A stretch of 64,000 bases of DNA from Oscillospiraceae bacterium (GTDB lineage: Bacteria > Bacillota > Clostridia > Oscillospirales > Ruminococcaceae), in the NCBI GenBank assembly GCA_017848055.1, contig JAGALZ010000035.1:1-64000 (forward strand), given 5' to 3'. How positions within the stretch are numbered: the first letter of the stretch is position 1; each line of letters starts with the position of its first letter. Of this stretch, positions 62,719 to 64,000 are shown piece by piece. Below the pieces are notes generated by a model. It was not told where the DNA came from and ran no database searches. It worked only from the letters and a program-made list of their open reading frames with translations. Position numbers and translations under genes: made by a program.

Positions 62719-64000
62719 CTACTTTTCAGCAAAGAAGCACTTAAACGCTTTATATGCCATAAATGTATCTATCTTTGAAGTTACCTCAAACGGAGCGTGC
62801 ATTGAAAGAACAGGTACACCCACATCGATAACATCAATATCAAGATTTGCAAGATACATAGCTACAGTTCCGCCGCCACCGGCATCAACCTTGCCAAGCT
62901 CGCCTGTCTGCCACTGTACGTTTGCTTCATCAAAGAGCTTTCTGACCTTTCCGACAAACTCTGCAGAAGCATCGGATGTTCCCGACTTGCCCCTTGCACC
63001 AGTATACTTTGTAACAGTAACGCCGTGATTAATCTTAGCGCCGTTTCTGTAATCAATAGGCTCCGGGAAGGTCGGGTCAAATGCAGCATTTACGTCAGCT
63101 GAAAGTGCCTGTGTTGCTGATATAACATCGATACCTGAAAACCCGTGGGCTCTTGCTAGTCTGTAAATAAAGTACTTGAGGAAAGAACTTTCAAGACCTG
63201 TATTACCCATACTGCCGATTTCTTCCTTATCAGCAAAAACAGCAACACATGTGTATGCAGGATTTTCTGTTTCGATAATAGCTTCAAGCTGAGTATATGC
63301 ACAAACCTTATCGTCCTGGCCGTAGCCACCGATAAGACTTCTATCAAAGCCGATATCAACAGCCTTGCAAGCAGGAACAGCTTCAAGCTCAGCAGATATA
63401 AAATCGTCCTCGATAATACCGTACTTTTCGTTGAGGATGCTGAGAATATTAAGCTTTACAAGCTCAGATGCCTTATCATCCTTGAATGGTCTGGAGCCAA
63501 CGAGAATATTAAGCTCCTCACCTGTTATAATCTTGGCTGCAGGACGCTTCATCTGCTCGTCAGCAAGGTGGATAAGCAAATCGCAAACGCAGAACTGCGG
63601 GTCACCCTCATCCTCACCGATATTGACTGAAACCGAAGTACCGTCAGCTCTTACAACAACACCGTGCAGACTCATTGGGACAGTTGACCACTGGTATTTT
63701 TTGATTCCGCCGTAGTAGTGAGTTTTGAAAAATGCCATTTCCTTATCCTCATAAAGCGGATGCTGCTTGAGGTCGAGTCTAGGAGAATCAATATGAGCAG
63801 CTGTGAGTCTGATACCGTCGTCAAGCGGACGAGTACCCATTACGCACAGGATAACAGCCTTACCTCTGTTGAGTACATAGAACTTCTCACCGGCAGAATA
63901 TATCTTATTCTTGTCGTAAGGCTTAAAACCCATCTTCTGTGCTCTCTCGATGGTTTCGACGATAAATTCTCTTTCGATTTTTGCTTTTGTCAAAAAGTCT
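62719..64000 (-). CDS. M18-family metallo-aminopeptidase, start beyond the right edge
   Basis: At least 427 residues are visible, including the M18 motifs LTAAHIDSPRLDL (first zinc His/Asp), DKEEIGSMGNTGLESSFL (catalytic Glu region) and the final VLSMHAPFEVTSKID (zinc His). The frame is open to the last base of the window. The first available in-frame start, a TTG at 63991-63993, lies inside the conserved helix TKAKIEREFIVE, so the true N-terminus is off the edge; family members are about 430-470 residues. These dodecameric, cytoplasmic enzymes remove N-terminal acidic residues from peptides, but substrate preference is not known here. Confidence 0.93.
   Translation of the reverse strand, partial: DFLTKAKIEREFIVETIERAQKMGFKPYDKNKIYSAGEKFYVLNRGKAVILCVMGTRPLDDGIRLTAAHIDSPRLDLKQHPLYEDKEMAFFKTHYYGGIKKYQWSTVPMSLHGVVVRADGTSVSVNIGEDEGDPQFCVCDLLIHLADEQMKRPAAKIITGEELNILVGSRPFKDDKASELVKLNILSILNEKYGIIEDDFISAELEAVPACKAVDIGFDRSLIGGYGQDDKVCAYTQLEAIIETENPAYTCVAVFADKEEIGSMGNTGLESSFLKYFIYRLARAHGFSGIDVISATQALSADVNAAFDPTFPEPIDYRNGAKINHGVTVTKYTGARGKSGTSDASAEFVGKVRKLFDEANVQWQTGELGKVDAGGGGTVAMYLANLDIDVIDVGVPVLSMHAPFEVTSKIDTFMAYKAFKCFFAEK

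Overview
The window looks like ordinary chromosome from a low-GC, Gram-positive, endospore-forming member of the Clostridia, most plausibly a gut or rumen Ruminococcaceae/Oscillospiraceae relative. The genus cannot be settled from the sequence alone. The evidence is a PolC-type replicative polymerase, the sporulation genes spoIIE and spoIIGA-sigE, a GlgC/GlgD glycogen pair, a HisG(short)/HisZ pair, many ferredoxin-type redox proteins, strong TTGACA-17-TATAAT promoters and many TTG start codons. I see no prophage, insertion sequence, CRISPR array, rRNA or defence island. About 57 protein genes, three tRNAs and one pseudogene fill almost all of the sequence.

Layout, left half. A glycogen operon glgB-glgC-glgD-glgA runs leftwards off the edge (1-4540). 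Next come spoIIE (minus) and a divergent glnA. A YjbR-like protein and a 4Fe-4S aldo/keto reductase follow. A yybP-ykoY (Mn2+) riboswitch precedes a P-type ATPase, and behind it lies a decayed yitT gene. Then come a GH3 glycosidase with an unusual insertion, a small membrane protein, yajC, a GHL10-type exported protein and pssA-psd for phosphatidylethanolamine. A three-gene flavin/iron-sulfur operon resembling the Sporomusa-type electron-bifurcating transhydrogenase (StnABC) occupies 20540-24869, followed by a tRNA-Gly/Arg/His operon.

Layout, middle. A four-gene operon of unclear function (DUF5685, J-domain, two membrane proteins) and a Cys-rich clostridial protein lead into a ten-gene histidine operon, hisZ-G-D-C-B-H-F-orf-I-E (29224-36418). 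This operon has no hisA and has a candidate operator at its promoter. Next is the classic pyrH-frr-uppS-cdsA-dxr-rseP-ispG-polC block (36562-47270), which joins UMP kinase, ribosome recycling, isoprenoid and phospholipid synthesis and the replicative polymerase.

Layout, right half. A zinc-ribbon membrane protein, der-plsY-gpsA, the DUF177-rpmF pair, a small P-loop protein and pgi are followed by a PBP5-like protein whose catalytic motifs are all altered and by an HPr-like protein lacking the PTS histidine. The plus strand then carries mtaB, purL and a DUF1294 protein. Finally spoIIGA-sigE and an M18 aminopeptidase, cut by the right edge, lie on the minus strand. spoIIE and spoIIGA-sigE share a promoter layout (a 0A-like box exactly 21 bp upstream of a -10 hexamer), which suggests common Spo0A control.

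I did not find a clearly new multi-gene system. The best leads are the transhydrogenase-like operon, the catalytically degenerate penicillin-binding-protein homologue, the HPr-like protein without its histidine, the histidine operon without hisA, the paired Spo0A-type promoters and the GH3 enzyme with a beta-trefoil-like insertion.
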